Below are positions 7,426-15,693 of a stretch of DNA of 39,563 nucleotides, piece after piece. A program made the position numbers and the translations under genes. This DNA comes from Acidimicrobiia bacterium (lineage in GTDB: Bacteria > Acidobacteriota > Terriglobia > Versatilivoradales > Versatilivoraceae), in NCBI GenBank assembly GCA_016871215.1, contig VFZK01000004.1:1-39563 (forward strand). Direction: 5' to 3'. Every line of letters begins with the position of its first letter. Positions within the stretch are counted from its first letter, which is position 1. The notes under the pieces were generated by a model, which made no database searches, had not been told where the DNA came from, and worked only from the letters and a program-made list of their open reading frames with translations.

Positions 7426-9180
7426 TTACTGCCTCGGGGCGGGAAGGCGGTTTGTCCTTAGGAGCTGCTGCCCTGGCTCGCGAGCGACTCGCTCGAGCTC
7501 GAGAGCCAGCGCCACGGAAAACGGCTCGATATAGGGCAACGACAACAGATAGGCAATCAAGTTCTCCATATCGCGAGGCGCCAGGTCGTAGGCCGGCATC
7601 ATGGTCTCCGCCAGATGCTGTTCCGGGTGCCGGATCTGTGCTTCGATCCATTCTCGCGTTCGACGCTTGCTGAGGCCGTTGAGCGCAGGCCCCACCTTCA
7701 TCCCTTCTCTATTGGCAGTATGGCAATTGCTGCACTGATGAACCTGATAGAGGATCGCTCCCTGCACGACATTGTCAGGTGCAGACTCCAATGCTTGAGC
7801 GTTTTTGGGCGTGAGCTTCAAGAGAAAAGCCCCCAGGGCCCCCAGCTGCCCGTCGCTCAACTGAATAGGCGGCATTGAAGTGCCCGGAACTAATGAGGAA
7901 GGGTTCTTGAAGTGTTCGATCATCCAAGCGCCTGAGCGGCGAATCGCCGTCGTCGTCAAGTTGGGCCCGACTTTGGGCTCGCCTGCCGCCAGGTTGTGGC
8001 ACGTATTACACTTTTCCTCGCGATAAAACCCGATGCCGGCCAGCTCGACCGACGAGAGCTGCTGCCAGTCAAGAACTGTGCTCTCCTGGGCTTCGGGCAG
8101 CGCTTGGGACGGAGGTGCAGTAACAAGTGCCGTCACGGTCAGCCCAGTCCATCCGATTGCCGCCAGGACGACTACCCCGATCGCTACGGTCCGCTGTGTC
8201 AGGCGCCGAATCTCGCCACGATCGAAAAAAGGGACCAACAAAAGCGCCAGCACGGCGAGCCCAGGAAGGATGACGCTGCCGACAATTTCCAGCGGTCCCT
8301 CGAAGACTTTCAGCATTTGAAACAGGAACAGGAAGTACCAGTCCGGCCTCGGGATGTACGCCGTGTCCGTGGGATCCGCCAAGTTCTCCAACGGAACTTT
8401 GGCGGCAATCGCCAGAATCAGCAGCACAACGAAAGCGGCGAAAATCGCCACGGTGTCTTTGAACACTTGCTCCGGATAAAACTTTTTCGTTGCGCTCCCA
8501 TCCAGAGGACCAGGAGCCACGCCATGTTTTCGAACGAGGTAGACATGCAGCACGATCAAGAGCGTGGTGAGCGCGGGTAGCAAGAGCACATGCAACGAGA
8601 AGAAGCGCGCGAACGTCACGACGCCGATGCTGCCGTCGCCGCCCAACAACCGGGTCAGGTAGGGCCCCACCAGCGGTGCTTTTCCCGCAATCTGAGTCGC
8701 AACTACCGTTCCCCAATATGCCCGGTTATCCCAAGGCAAGAGGTAGCCCGTCAATCCGAATCCCAGCGTCAGCAGCAACAATGTGACGCCCACCATCCAG
8801 GTCGCCTCACGAGGACGCTTGTAGGCGCCGTAGACGAACACCTGCGTCATGTGGAGGACGACCACAACAATCATCAGACTGGCGCCCCAGTGGTGGAAAC
8901 CTCGAATCAGGGCTCCAGCGGTCAGTTCGTTTACGATGTATTTGAGGCTGTTGTAAGCTTCGCCGGGAGTCGGGGCATAGTTAAATGCCAAGAGCAAGCC
9001 GGTAAAGGCTTGGAGGAGAAATAGGAACAAAGCGACACTGCCAAGCACCTGATGCCAGCCACTCGAGGCTGGAATATCTTCGTAAAGGAAGTCCTTTATG
9101 GCGCTTTCCAGGCCTGTTCGGTTTTCGATCCAATCGATGAGTCGCGCCTTGAAGTCTCTGGCAGACAACGCTCCCCCCAT
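7426..9180 (-). CDS. Cytochrome b6-type protein fused to two c-type haem domains
   Basis: A 584-residue membrane protein that would pass electrons between quinol and c haems, as a variant of a bc/b6f complex core. Residues 1-225 form a cytochrome b6-like unit. Haem ligands are H96/H110 in FHHWGASLMIVVVVLH (spacing 14) and H197/H212 (spacing 15, the b6-type spacing). Residues 230-360 resemble subunit IV, with a PDWY motif at 279-282 in place of PEWY at the quinol-oxidation site. Two cytochrome c domains follow, with CNTCH (391-395) and CSNCH (483-487) and likely axial Met residues in TSMPP (M436) and ETMMPA (M528). ATG 9180 is the first in-frame start; its ribosome site is weak, and a TTG twelve bases later follows a G-rich run. 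No Rieske iron-sulphur gene is adjacent, which is unusual. Domain calls are firm; the physiological partner is unknown. Confidence 0.92.
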   Translation of the reverse strand: MGGALSARDFKARLIDWIENRTGLESAIKDFLYEDIPASSGWHQVLGSVALFLFLLQAFTGLLLAFNYAPTPGEAYNSLKYIVNELTAGALIRGFHHWGASLMIVVVVLHMTQVFVYGAYKRPREATWMVGVTLLLLTLGFGLTGYLLPWDNRAYWGTVVATQIAGKAPLVGPYLTRLLGGDGSIGVVTFARFFSLHVLLLPALTTLLIVLHVYLVRKHGVAPGPLDGSATKKFYPEQVFKDTVAIFAAFVVLLILAIAAKVPLENLADPTDTAYIPRPDWYFLFLFQMLKVFEGPLEIVGSVILPGLAVLALLLVPFFDRGEIRRLTQRTVAIGVVVLAAIGWTGLTVTALVTAPPSQALPEAQESTVLDWQQLSSVELAGIGFYREEKCNTCHNLAAGEPKVGPNLTTTAIRRSGAWMIEHFKNPSSLVPGTSMPPIQLSDGQLGALGAFLLKLTPKNAQALESAPDNVVQGAILYQVHQCSNCHTANREGMKVGPALNGLSKRRTREWIEAQIRHPEQHLAETMMPAYDLAPRDMENLIAYLLSLPYIEPFSVALALELERVAREPGQQLLRTNRLPAPRQ

Positions 9181-9333
9181 TCATCGGGTTCCGTCAAAGT
9201 TGTGAGTCCCTGAACCCTCTTTCAGGGCCGGACTGCTGAACAGCAGCGCGAGCCGAACCGGTAGCCCCCATTCTCCAGGTCCCGGCCTCGACCCAAGAAC
9301 TCACGACACTTTGATAGGATCCTGCGCTCGGTG

Positions 9334-9678
9334 CTATTCAATCTTGACAATTTTGGATTTGCCGCCTTCATCGCTAACGGTCACTTTGACGCGGAGATCT
9401 TTTTCCTTCTGCGAAATCTCCAGCCAGCTCTCGGCAAGCTTCTTTTCCTCTGCATCCAACCGCAGCACTTCTTCCCCGGCCAACACACCGTATCCAGATT
9501 CTCTCCCACAAGCCAGCACACAGGCTCGCGAGTGGTCGGCAAGCTTGTCGGGCTGGGACTCGCGGTAATAGGTCAAACACTTCAGATCGACGAGGAATCC
9601 TTCGACTGTGCGTGTGTCAGCCCGCGCCAGCAGGCTCGCTCCAGCAACCAGCAGTGAAGCTATTGAAATAGATCGCAT
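9334..9678 (-). CDS. Small secreted cysteine-containing protein of unknown function
   Basis: A 114-residue protein with a clear signal peptide (MRSISIASLLVAGASLLARA, likely cleavage near ARA-D). The mature part begins TRTVEGFLVDLKC and contains ACVLACGRESGYGVL, giving three cysteines that resemble small periplasmic proteins of acidobacteria with a VDxxC...C..C..SGYGV layout. The C-terminal half is charged with beta-like alternation (LRVKVTVSDEGGK). The ATG at 9678 is preceded by AGGAGG, a near-ideal ribosome site, so the open frame extending to 9822 is not used. It lies 153 bases upstream of the cytochrome b-c gene in the same orientation; a role near that redox protein, such as metal or haem handling, is possible but not shown. 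No family name can be given. Confidence 0.72.
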   Translation of the reverse strand: MRSISIASLLVAGASLLARADTRTVEGFLVDLKCLTYYRESQPDKLADHSRACVLACGRESGYGVLAGEEVLRLDAEEKKLAESWLEISQKEKDLRVKVTVSDEGGKSKIVKIE

Positions 9679-9865
9679 GAGGACCTCCTGTCCAGCTGGG
9701 TTCCCGCGAGACTGTAGCGACACGACAGTGGAATCGACTCGCGATCGGGTGAGCGCTGGCTCTTCTCTCCAAGCCCTCAGGGCGAGCGCGCGATCAGCGC
9801 CGCGGCGTTGCTCTATGGACAACTCAGTTGCGAGAGAGCCATTATTCTTTCCGGTCTAGTGGCTG

Positions 9866-10836
9866 TCAAGCAGATCTTTCCCGCTGTTCCTGCTGGGTTG
9901 CCCATTCCCAGAAGTCGCTTTGACGCCAGCTATACCTTGGCCGAAATCCGAGCAAATGGGTCGCTCTTTGATGGGAAACCAATGAAGCGTAGCCCTCGAT
10001 AGGGGCTCGCGAGGCAACATTGGGATAGTGGTTGGCGATCAGGATGGGGTTTGCTACCAGGGAACACGTGTCGTCTCCGTTAATGCAGAAGACTTCGTGG
10101 AGGAGTTGCTGGTCTTCGACAGCCAACCGGAAGGCCTGCGCCGCGTCTCTTGCATCCGTCACGGCCCACAAGTTGTTGCGTGGCGACGGGGGTCCCGGGA
10201 CCGGCCAATGCTGCTCTCCGTCGCGAATGGTTCGGAGATAGCGCTGCGTCCACAGTTGTTCGATCGTCAACCCTCGGGCCCAGCCCGATTGTACCGACTG
10301 GCTGGCGCCTTCACGATCGAGATACCAATTGTGGTTGATTCGCAAACAGAGAGTCCGAATTCCATAGGCTTGCGAGTAGCTCTTGCATGCCAGCTCGGCC
10401 AGAAGTTTGCTCAGACCGTACTCGTCCTGTGGCTCGCACGGATGCTGCTCGTCCACAGGGAAGTACTGCGGAACCATGGGCGACTTCTGAAAAGTAAACC
10501 CCAGGACGGCCGCAGACGATGCGAAAACGACCTTTCCAATGCCTGCCTGCCGGGCTGCCTCTAGGACGTTGATAGTCCCCCCAGATTGACCGCGACGGTT
10601 TGTTGAGGACTCGCTCTGTTAGGGCCTGGTACGGCAGCCAAATGAATGATCGCTTCCTGTGCGACACAGGCCCGAAGCAGACCATCAAAATCGGCCACGT
10701 CTCCCAGGCAAACATTTCCGATTGGTTTGGCAGGAGGTGTACGGCAGTAGCAGATCACCTGATGTCCCGCCGCGATCAGGTCGCGGAGGATGTAACCTCC
10801 TAGCGTTCCGCTGCCGCCTGTAACAAGGATCCGCAT
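9866..10836 (-). pseudogene. NAD-dependent epimerase/dehydratase, split by a -1 frameshift
   Basis: Two overlapping frames form one extended-SDR protein of about 323 residues. The N-terminal part (10836 to about 10583) reads MRILVTGGSGTLGGYILRD, a TGGxGxxG dinucleotide motif, then IIHLAAVPGPN and AVNLGG. It then runs out of frame at a run of six G on the minus strand (plus bases 10577-10582). Adding one G restores GTINVLEAARQAG and the rest down to 9866, with SSAAV and the catalytic pair in YGLSK. The C-terminal part is complete, with a substrate-domain segment LRINHNWYLDR. The start ATG is at 10836. Relatives include uronate dehydrogenase and UDP-sugar epimerases; a sugar or uronate dehydrogenase would suit the cluster. 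The homopolymer position means a sequencing or assembly error is as likely as true inactivation. Confidence 0.8.
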
Positions 10837-11155
10837 GTCGATTTCAATACGCCGGGAGATCAGCCCGGCCAGCGGTGAAATCCCGCGCCGTTCCCCATGA
10901 TGTCCAAACTCTAGCGAGCAGCTTCACAGCGCCGAGCGGCTCTCTCCGTTCGATCCCCGCGAAGCCCGCCCCAAGCGAAAGCGCCGGGCGTCAACCCAGC
11001 TCCCCGTTTGGAGATTGCCGCTCTCGCTGGAATGACGGCAATATGAACTTCGTCGCCACCAAGTAGGACTAGAATCTCTGAATTCTGGCCCTGGGGGTAA
11101 AACCGCTCGGCTGCTCTCCATGAATCCACCACTGTCGTGGCGCGCGACGGACGAG
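10837..11155. other. Intergenic region with one dispersed palindromic repeat copy
   Basis: This 319-base gap separates the thioredoxin-fold gene (stop at 11156) from the epimerase start (10836). A diverged copy of the dispersed repeat lies at about 11013-11040; on the minus strand it reads CGTCATTCCAGCGAGAGCGG. No convincing gene, terminator T run or promoter was seen, although the epimerase gene probably needs a promoter here because of the distance. Confidence 0.5.
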
Positions 11156-11731
11156 CTACCGGGCGTAGACGGGCTCCTGGCCGGCTTTCCATTTGATGTT
11201 GCAACCGAGGCTGGGACGCTGAACGCTTGAGACCGGCTTGCCAGCCAGGACAGCTTCGAGTGCGGCGCGGAGGTCGCGGCCGGTCACTGGAATGTCGTTG
11301 CCGGGACGGCTGTCGTCGAGCTGGCCTCGATAGACCAGCTTTCGGTCTCGATCGAAAAGGAAGAAGTCCGGAGTGCAGGCAGCGGAGTAGGCTTTGGCCG
11401 TCGTCTGGCTTTCATCGTAACAAATCGAGTAGGCGAACTCGGCGGCCATTTCCTTAAGCTTTACAGGGCTATCTTCAGGGTAGTTGACGGCGTCGTTCGC
11501 GCAAACAGCCACGATTCCCAACGAAGTACCCGCGAAATCCCGACCCAGTTTTGCCAGTTCATGTTTGACATGCTGTACATAGGGACAATGGCGGCTAAGG
11601 AAAATAACCAGGAGAGCCGTCTTTTCGCGAAAGGACCCGAGACTGACCGATTGCCCGGTCACAACGTCTGGCAAGGAGAAAGCCGCGGCTTCGGTACCCA
11701 AGGGCAACATCGTCGACGGAGTGAGTGCCAT
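11156..11731 (-). CDS. Thioredoxin-fold peroxiredoxin-like protein (AhpC/TSA, PF00578)
   Basis: A 191-residue cytoplasmic protein of the AhpC/TSA-Redoxin superfamily. Residues 10-60 give the typical PLGTEAAAFSLPDV entry strand and a LVIFLSRHCPYVQHV active-site region. Close relatives usually carry CNHCPYV; here the first Cys is Ser, leaving one active Cys (SRHC). The later TPDFFLFDRDRKLVYRGQLDD segment and the near C-terminal LGCNIKWK motif are characteristic of this subfamily. The ATG at 11731 is preceded by GGGAGGTAAG. It lies 33 bases below the aldolase gene and is probably in its operon. It could be a peroxide or disulphide reductase, or act as a redox partner; with one active Cys a monothiol mechanism using the C-terminal Cys is possible. 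Fold assignment is secure, role uncertain. Confidence 0.82.
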   Translation of the reverse strand: MALTPSTMLPLGTEAAAFSLPDVVTGQSVSLGSFREKTALLVIFLSRHCPYVQHVKHELAKLGRDFAGTSLGIVAVCANDAVNYPEDSPVKLKEMAAEFAYSICYDESQTTAKAYSAACTPDFFLFDRDRKLVYRGQLDDSRPGNDIPVTGRDLRAALEAVLAGKPVSSVQRPSLGCNIKWKAGQEPVYAR

Positions 11732-11764
11732 AATCTTACCTCCCGATCGCAGAATGCGATGGCT

Positions 11765-12541
11765 TCACTTTGCCGGGATCTTTCGATGTTCGAGTTTGCT
11801 GCAGATACGGCGACAGGTTGCGCTCAGCAGGCCGACATCGTGCCCGATGGCGACAAACTGAAACCCTTCGCCGAATCGCCGGTTAGCTTCGTCGGCGTCC
11901 GCAGCCACCAATCCCGCAGCCATGCCGGCGCGCCGGGCGCCAGCCAGCGCTTTCGAGATCGCTTGCTGAACCTGAGGATGCTGAGGCTGCCCCAGCAACC
12001 CCATGCTGGCAGACAAGTCATTCGCCCCGACGAACACGACGTCGATCCCTTCCACCTTGAGAATCGACTCCAGGTTCTCCAGGGCCTCCACATGTTCGAT
12101 CTGAACGATCACCAACTGCTGGGCGTTCGCATTCTGAAGATAGTCGTCGAACCATGCGCCGAATCCGGCGGCGCGTTGGCATCCAATCCCGCGAATGCCC
12201 TGGGGCGGATATCGGACCGCCCGCACGGCCGCTGCCGCCTGGTCTGCCGTATTGACCTGAGGAAACATGACGCCCGTCGGGCCGCACTCCAACACCTGCT
12301 TGACGATCACGGGCTCGTTCCAGGGCACCCGAATGATCGAGGCTGCTGGCGTGGCCGCGAGCACTTGCGTCAAAGTCTGCGCCGTTTCGAGGCCGACGAT
12401 CCCATGCTCCATGTCAATCACCAGCCAATCGAATCCGCCAAGTCCCATCACCTCGGCGACCGTGGGATGGGCCACCGACAGCCAGCTTCCGGAAGTTGTT
12501 TCTCCCGCCTTCAGCCTTCGCTTCAGCGCGTTTTCCTTCAC
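11765..12541 (-). CDS. HpcH/HpaI-family aldolase
   Basis: A class II, metal-dependent pyruvate aldolase of 258 residues (PF03328) that cleaves 4-hydroxy-2-keto acids to pyruvate plus an aldehyde. The motif DWLVIDMEHG carries the catalytic His; IIRVPWNEP holds the substrate Arg. The metal ligands are expected at the Glu of VIVQIEH and the Asp of VGANDLSAS (usually GPxDLS). YPPQGIRGIG is the conserved loop. It starts with GTG at 12541 after GAGGGG, four bases beyond the TGA of the isomerase gene (12546), so the two are translationally close. In context it would split a 2-keto-3-deoxy sugar acid or a related compound. It is one of two aldolases of this family in the cluster; they differ clearly, so they may act on different chain lengths or stereoisomers. 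Confidence 0.88.
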   Translation of the reverse strand: MKENALKRRLKAGETTSGSWLSVAHPTVAEVMGLGGFDWLVIDMEHGIVGLETAQTLTQVLAATPAASIIRVPWNEPVIVKQVLECGPTGVMFPQVNTADQAAAAVRAVRYPPQGIRGIGCQRAAGFGAWFDDYLQNANAQQLVIVQIEHVEALENLESILKVEGIDVVFVGANDLSASMGLLGQPQHPQVQQAISKALAGARRAGMAAGLVAADADEANRRFGEGFQFVAIGHDVGLLSATCRRICSKLEHRKIPAK

Positions 12542-12545
12542 CCGA

Positions 12546-13523
12546 TCACCCCTCTAATTTCGCCCAGTAGGCGACGCCAGGCTTCTCCTTGATCAGAACT
12601 TGATTCAACAGACTGATGGCCTTTCGCAAACCTTCATCTGCCGACATCAAGCTGTCTTCATGTTCGATGCTGACGGCTCCATCATAGCCGGCCATGCGCA
12701 ATTGCGTGATGATGTGGTTCCAGGCAATCTGGTCGTGGCCGTAGCCAACCGTCCGGAAAATCCAGGCCCGGCGGCTCTCCTGCGTCAGGTCTTTCCAGTC
12801 GATGATGCCGTCGATGGCCGTGACGTAGGGGTTCACTGCCGAGTCCTTGGCGTGAAAGTGATAGATGGCTGGTCCCAGCCGCCGGATCACGGCGCCAATA
12901 TCAGCGCCCTGCCAAAATAGGTGGCTCGGATCGAGGTTAGCTCCAATCGCATCTCCCACGGCGTCCCGCAGGCGGAGCAGGGTCTCAACGTTATACACGA
13001 CGTTGTTTGGAACCATTTCCAAACCGACTCGCACTCCGTGATCGCTCGCGATGGCCGCCGCTCTCTTCCAGTAGGGGATGACGCGCTCGTTCCACTGCCA
13101 TTCCAATGGATAGAGGAAGTCTTCGGCTGGAAAAGGGCAGGTAATCCAATTCGGCAGACGAGCCTCCGCGTGGCTTCCAGGGCATCCGCTCAGCGTGTTC
13201 ACTTGGGTGACGCCAAGCTGTTGAGCCAACTTGCAACTTCGAGCGAACTCGTCGTGATGTTTGTCGGCGATCTTTGGGTCCGGGTGGATCGGATTGCCGT
13301 GGCAACTCAGTGCGCTGATCTCGAACCCACGATCGGCAACGGCTTTCTTCAGCTGCTCGACGCGCGAGTTGTCCGCGAGCAGTTCCTCCGTTGGGCAGTG
13401 AGTCGACTTCACGTACCCGCCCGACCCCAGTTCGACGGTCTCAACGCCCAGGGAGCGCAGATAGTCCAGAGTCTCCTCGAAAGGCTTTGAGCCGAACAAG
13501 AGAGTGAAAACGCCGAGTTTCAT
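12546..13523 (-). CDS. Sugar phosphate isomerase/epimerase-like TIM barrel (IolE/YcjR type)
   Basis: A 325-residue TIM-barrel protein of the PF01261 superfamily. It begins MKLGVFTLLFGSKPFEETLD with the VETVELGSGG strand common in IolE-like and keto-sugar epimerase members. Metal-site residues are expected at the Glu of VGLEMVPNN, the Asp and His of ANLDPSHLFWQG, the His of HFHAKDS and the Glu of VSIEHEDS. The FRTVGYGHDQ loop and a Trp-rich middle (WQWNERVIPYWKRA) are typical of larger members. The start is ATG 13523 with GGAGGT eight bases upstream; the frame above it is open further but overlaps no gene-like signal. It sits 32 bases below a hydroxyacid dehydrogenase gene and four bases before an aldolase. 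It is probably a metal-dependent isomerase for the sugar acid degraded here. Confidence 0.87.
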   Translation of the reverse strand: MKLGVFTLLFGSKPFEETLDYLRSLGVETVELGSGGYVKSTHCPTEELLADNSRVEQLKKAVADRGFEISALSCHGNPIHPDPKIADKHHDEFARSCKLAQQLGVTQVNTLSGCPGSHAEARLPNWITCPFPAEDFLYPLEWQWNERVIPYWKRAAAIASDHGVRVGLEMVPNNVVYNVETLLRLRDAVGDAIGANLDPSHLFWQGADIGAVIRRLGPAIYHFHAKDSAVNPYVTAIDGIIDWKDLTQESRRAWIFRTVGYGHDQIAWNHIITQLRMAGYDGAVSIEHEDSLMSADEGLRKAISLLNQVLIKEKPGVAYWAKLEG

Positions 13524-13555
13524 TGGCGACCTCCAAACCTCCAAGCGCGCACGAG

Positions 13556-14521
13556 CTACGCCAGAACCTCGGGATTGACACAGAACCGTGGACGCTCGCC
13601 CCTCAGCACCGAAACCATGTCGGCCGCCATGGATCGATAGATTCGCTCCATCGCAAGATCGCTGACGCCCAGCATGTGCGGCGCGCACAACAAGCGAGAA
13701 TCCTTAAAAAGGCGGTGCGTGTGGTCGGGAGGCTCGGTTGGGAAAACGTCCAGGCCTACCGCACTCAGTTGACCACTTTCCAGCGCATCGGCCAGCACAT
13801 CGAGGCTCTCGATCACGCCGCCACGCGCCGTGTTGATGAGGATGGCGCCGCGTTTCATCCGGGCAATGCGTTCACGGTTGATCAGCCCGCGAGTGTCTTC
13901 GCTGAGTGGCATGTGGAGCGAGACGTAGTCAGACCGCGCGAGCAACTCGTCCAAGCTGGCCATTTCGACTCCGAGCGCTTTTCCGCGTTCGGCGGAAACC
14001 AGTGGATCATAGCCGAGAATCTTCATCTCGAACGCTTGAGCCAGACGCGCGAGGCCGCTTCCGATGCGCCCCAGCCCCACAATGCCCAAGGTGTGCTCGG
14101 TCATGTCGCCGGTCGAGTATTCGTAGCGGCGCTGCCATTGTCCCTGCCTGACCAGACTGTCGCCGAACGGGATCTTCTTGACGATCGCCAGCAGCAGGGC
14201 GATCGCGCCTTCGGCCACCGCAAAGCCGCTCACCGGAGCGATGACAACCGGAATCCTTCTAGCAGTTGCGGCAGCGATGTCAACGGTGTCGTAGCCGGCG
14301 CCTGGACGCCCGATGACGCGCAGCTCCGGAGCCGCCTCGATGAGGCTCCGGTCGATCTTGGCTTCTACGCCGCGGGCTACAATGGCGATGGTGCCAGTCA
14401 ACTGGGTGAGCAGGCTGTCTGCATCCGGCTTGGGAGAAATCTCGACAGGAGCAATCTGTTCAAGAATCTGGATGGGCGTGAGGCTAATCGGTGCAGTGGC
14501 GAGAATCCGTTGCTTTGGCAT
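13556..14521 (-). CDS. D-2-hydroxyacid dehydrogenase (NAD-dependent), copy A
   Basis: A 321-residue member of the phosphoglycerate/glyoxylate reductase family. It would interconvert a 2-hydroxy acid and a 2-keto acid, such as hydroxypyruvate/glycerate. The NAD site GLGRIGSGLARL lies near residue 150 with the acidic residue of ILGYDP. The catalytic Arg is in LINTARGGV, the Glu in FPTEPPD and the His in CAPHMLG, all in the right order. The ATG at 14521 is preceded by GAGGGG. It follows the second dehydrogenase gene by 77 bases; the two proteins are clearly diverged in the N-terminal substrate domain, so they are not a recent duplication. In the cluster, one or both may reduce the aldehyde or keto product of the aldolases. 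Confidence 0.88.
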   Translation of the reverse strand: MPKQRILATAPISLTPIQILEQIAPVEISPKPDADSLLTQLTGTIAIVARGVEAKIDRSLIEAAPELRVIGRPGAGYDTVDIAAATARRIPVVIAPVSGFAVAEGAIALLLAIVKKIPFGDSLVRQGQWQRRYEYSTGDMTEHTLGIVGLGRIGSGLARLAQAFEMKILGYDPLVSAERGKALGVEMASLDELLARSDYVSLHMPLSEDTRGLINRERIARMKRGAILINTARGGVIESLDVLADALESGQLSAVGLDVFPTEPPDHTHRLFKDSRLLCAPHMLGVSDLAMERIYRSMAADMVSVLRGERPRFCVNPEVLA

Positions 14522-14598
14522 GAAATCGACCCCTCATGATCCTGGGAAACTCTTTCGATCGAAAGCGCTCATCACTCGGGCAGCTCATGCCCATCGCA

Positions 14599-15573
14599 TC
14601 ACTCGACCCGGGTCACCTGATACAAGGGCGGCAACCCTTGCTCAATGCGCTCGAGATTCTCCACCACGGCTTCGGCCCGGCGGCGCGACGTGCCGAAGGT
14701 GACTCCTGCGACGTGCGGGGTTGCAAAAACATTGGGAAGCTTCAAGAGGGAATGTTCGGGATCGATCGGTTCTTTCGCAAACACATCGAGGCCTGCCCCT
14801 CGCAGCCGGCCTTCCTGCAAGGCTCGCAGCAGCGCCGCTTCATCCACAATGCCGCCCCGGGCTACATTGATGAGCACGGCCGTTGGCTTCATGAGTTTGA
14901 ATGCCCCATCGTCGAGCATGTGGCGCGTGCTGGACGTGAGTGGCATGTGGATGGAAATGTAGTCAGCTTCTGACAGCAGGTGTGGGAGATGAGCGGGCGT
15001 TCCGAAGAACTCGACTCCACACTGGGCGCGGAGCTGCTCCGGAATCTCGAGCAGGTCAATCGCGAGGACCCGCATACCCAGGGCTTTCGCGCGGCGGGCC
15101 AGCTCCCGACCGCTGGCGCCCAGTCCCAGAAGCGCCAGCGTCTTCCCGTTGAGTTCCTCATTGATGGGATCGCAGATCACCCTTCGACGAATGGTTGCCT
15201 GGCTTTCGAACAGCCGCTTCGCGAAAACAAGCATCAAGAACAAGGCATGTTCGGCGAGCGCGATCGAGCTGAACTGTCCCGGAGTGTTCGCGAGTGGAAT
15301 CCCGTTCGCCAGAATCGTTGCGACATCGGTATGATCGAGTCCGGTGCCCAAAACCTGCCATAGTCGAACACCTGCTTTGCGACCTGCTTCGATCAGTTCA
15401 CGTGTTGCGTGCATGCCACCTTGGTCCACCACCACGGAGACTTCCTTCATCTGCTCCTCGATGGATCCCTTCGGGTCGTACAGCTGGATCGACCAGCGGC
15501 CCCTTGCCAGCTCGATCACATCGTCATGCCAGGGATGAAGCATGCCCGGCGTTCCTAGAAACAAAACCCTCAT
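14599..15573 (-). CDS. D-2-hydroxyacid dehydrogenase (NAD-dependent), copy B
   Basis: A 324-residue 2-hydroxyacid dehydrogenase. The nucleotide motif is LLGLGASGRELARR with an acidic VLAIDLLE. Catalytic residues are the Arg in LINVARGGIVDE, the Glu in FAKEPID and the His in ATPHVAGVTFG. The substrate domain starts MRVLFLGTPGMLHPWHDD and includes QVLGTGLDHTD and LANTPGQFSS. ATG 15573 follows GGGGAG at good spacing. It is 120 bases downstream of the first aldolase gene of the operon. Relatives include glyoxylate/hydroxypyruvate reductase, D-lactate dehydrogenase and 3-phosphoglycerate dehydrogenase without the ACT domain; the length excludes the long biosynthetic SerA form. The substrate is unknown. 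Confidence 0.88.
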   Translation of the reverse strand: MRVLFLGTPGMLHPWHDDVIELARGRWSIQLYDPKGSIEEQMKEVSVVVDQGGMHATRELIEAGRKAGVRLWQVLGTGLDHTDVATILANGIPLANTPGQFSSIALAEHALFLMLVFAKRLFESQATIRRRVICDPINEELNGKTLALLGLGASGRELARRAKALGMRVLAIDLLEIPEQLRAQCGVEFFGTPAHLPHLLSEADYISIHMPLTSSTRHMLDDGAFKLMKPTAVLINVARGGIVDEAALLRALQEGRLRGAGLDVFAKEPIDPEHSLLKLPNVFATPHVAGVTFGTSRRRAEAVVENLERIEQGLPPLYQVTRVE

Positions 15574-15693
15574 GTCCGTCGCTCCCCAGAAACTCTCGCG
15601 GAAGAACGTCTATATCGATGCAAGATCACACTGTACACAACCCGCGCCCAGCGCAGGTCAGCTCGCGGCCCCTCACCTCCCGCCGCGCCAGCC

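Noticed and set aside
11561-12592. Plus-strand open frame of 343 codons
   Set aside because: It is the antisense shadow of the aldolase gene at 11765-12541, which has full family motifs.
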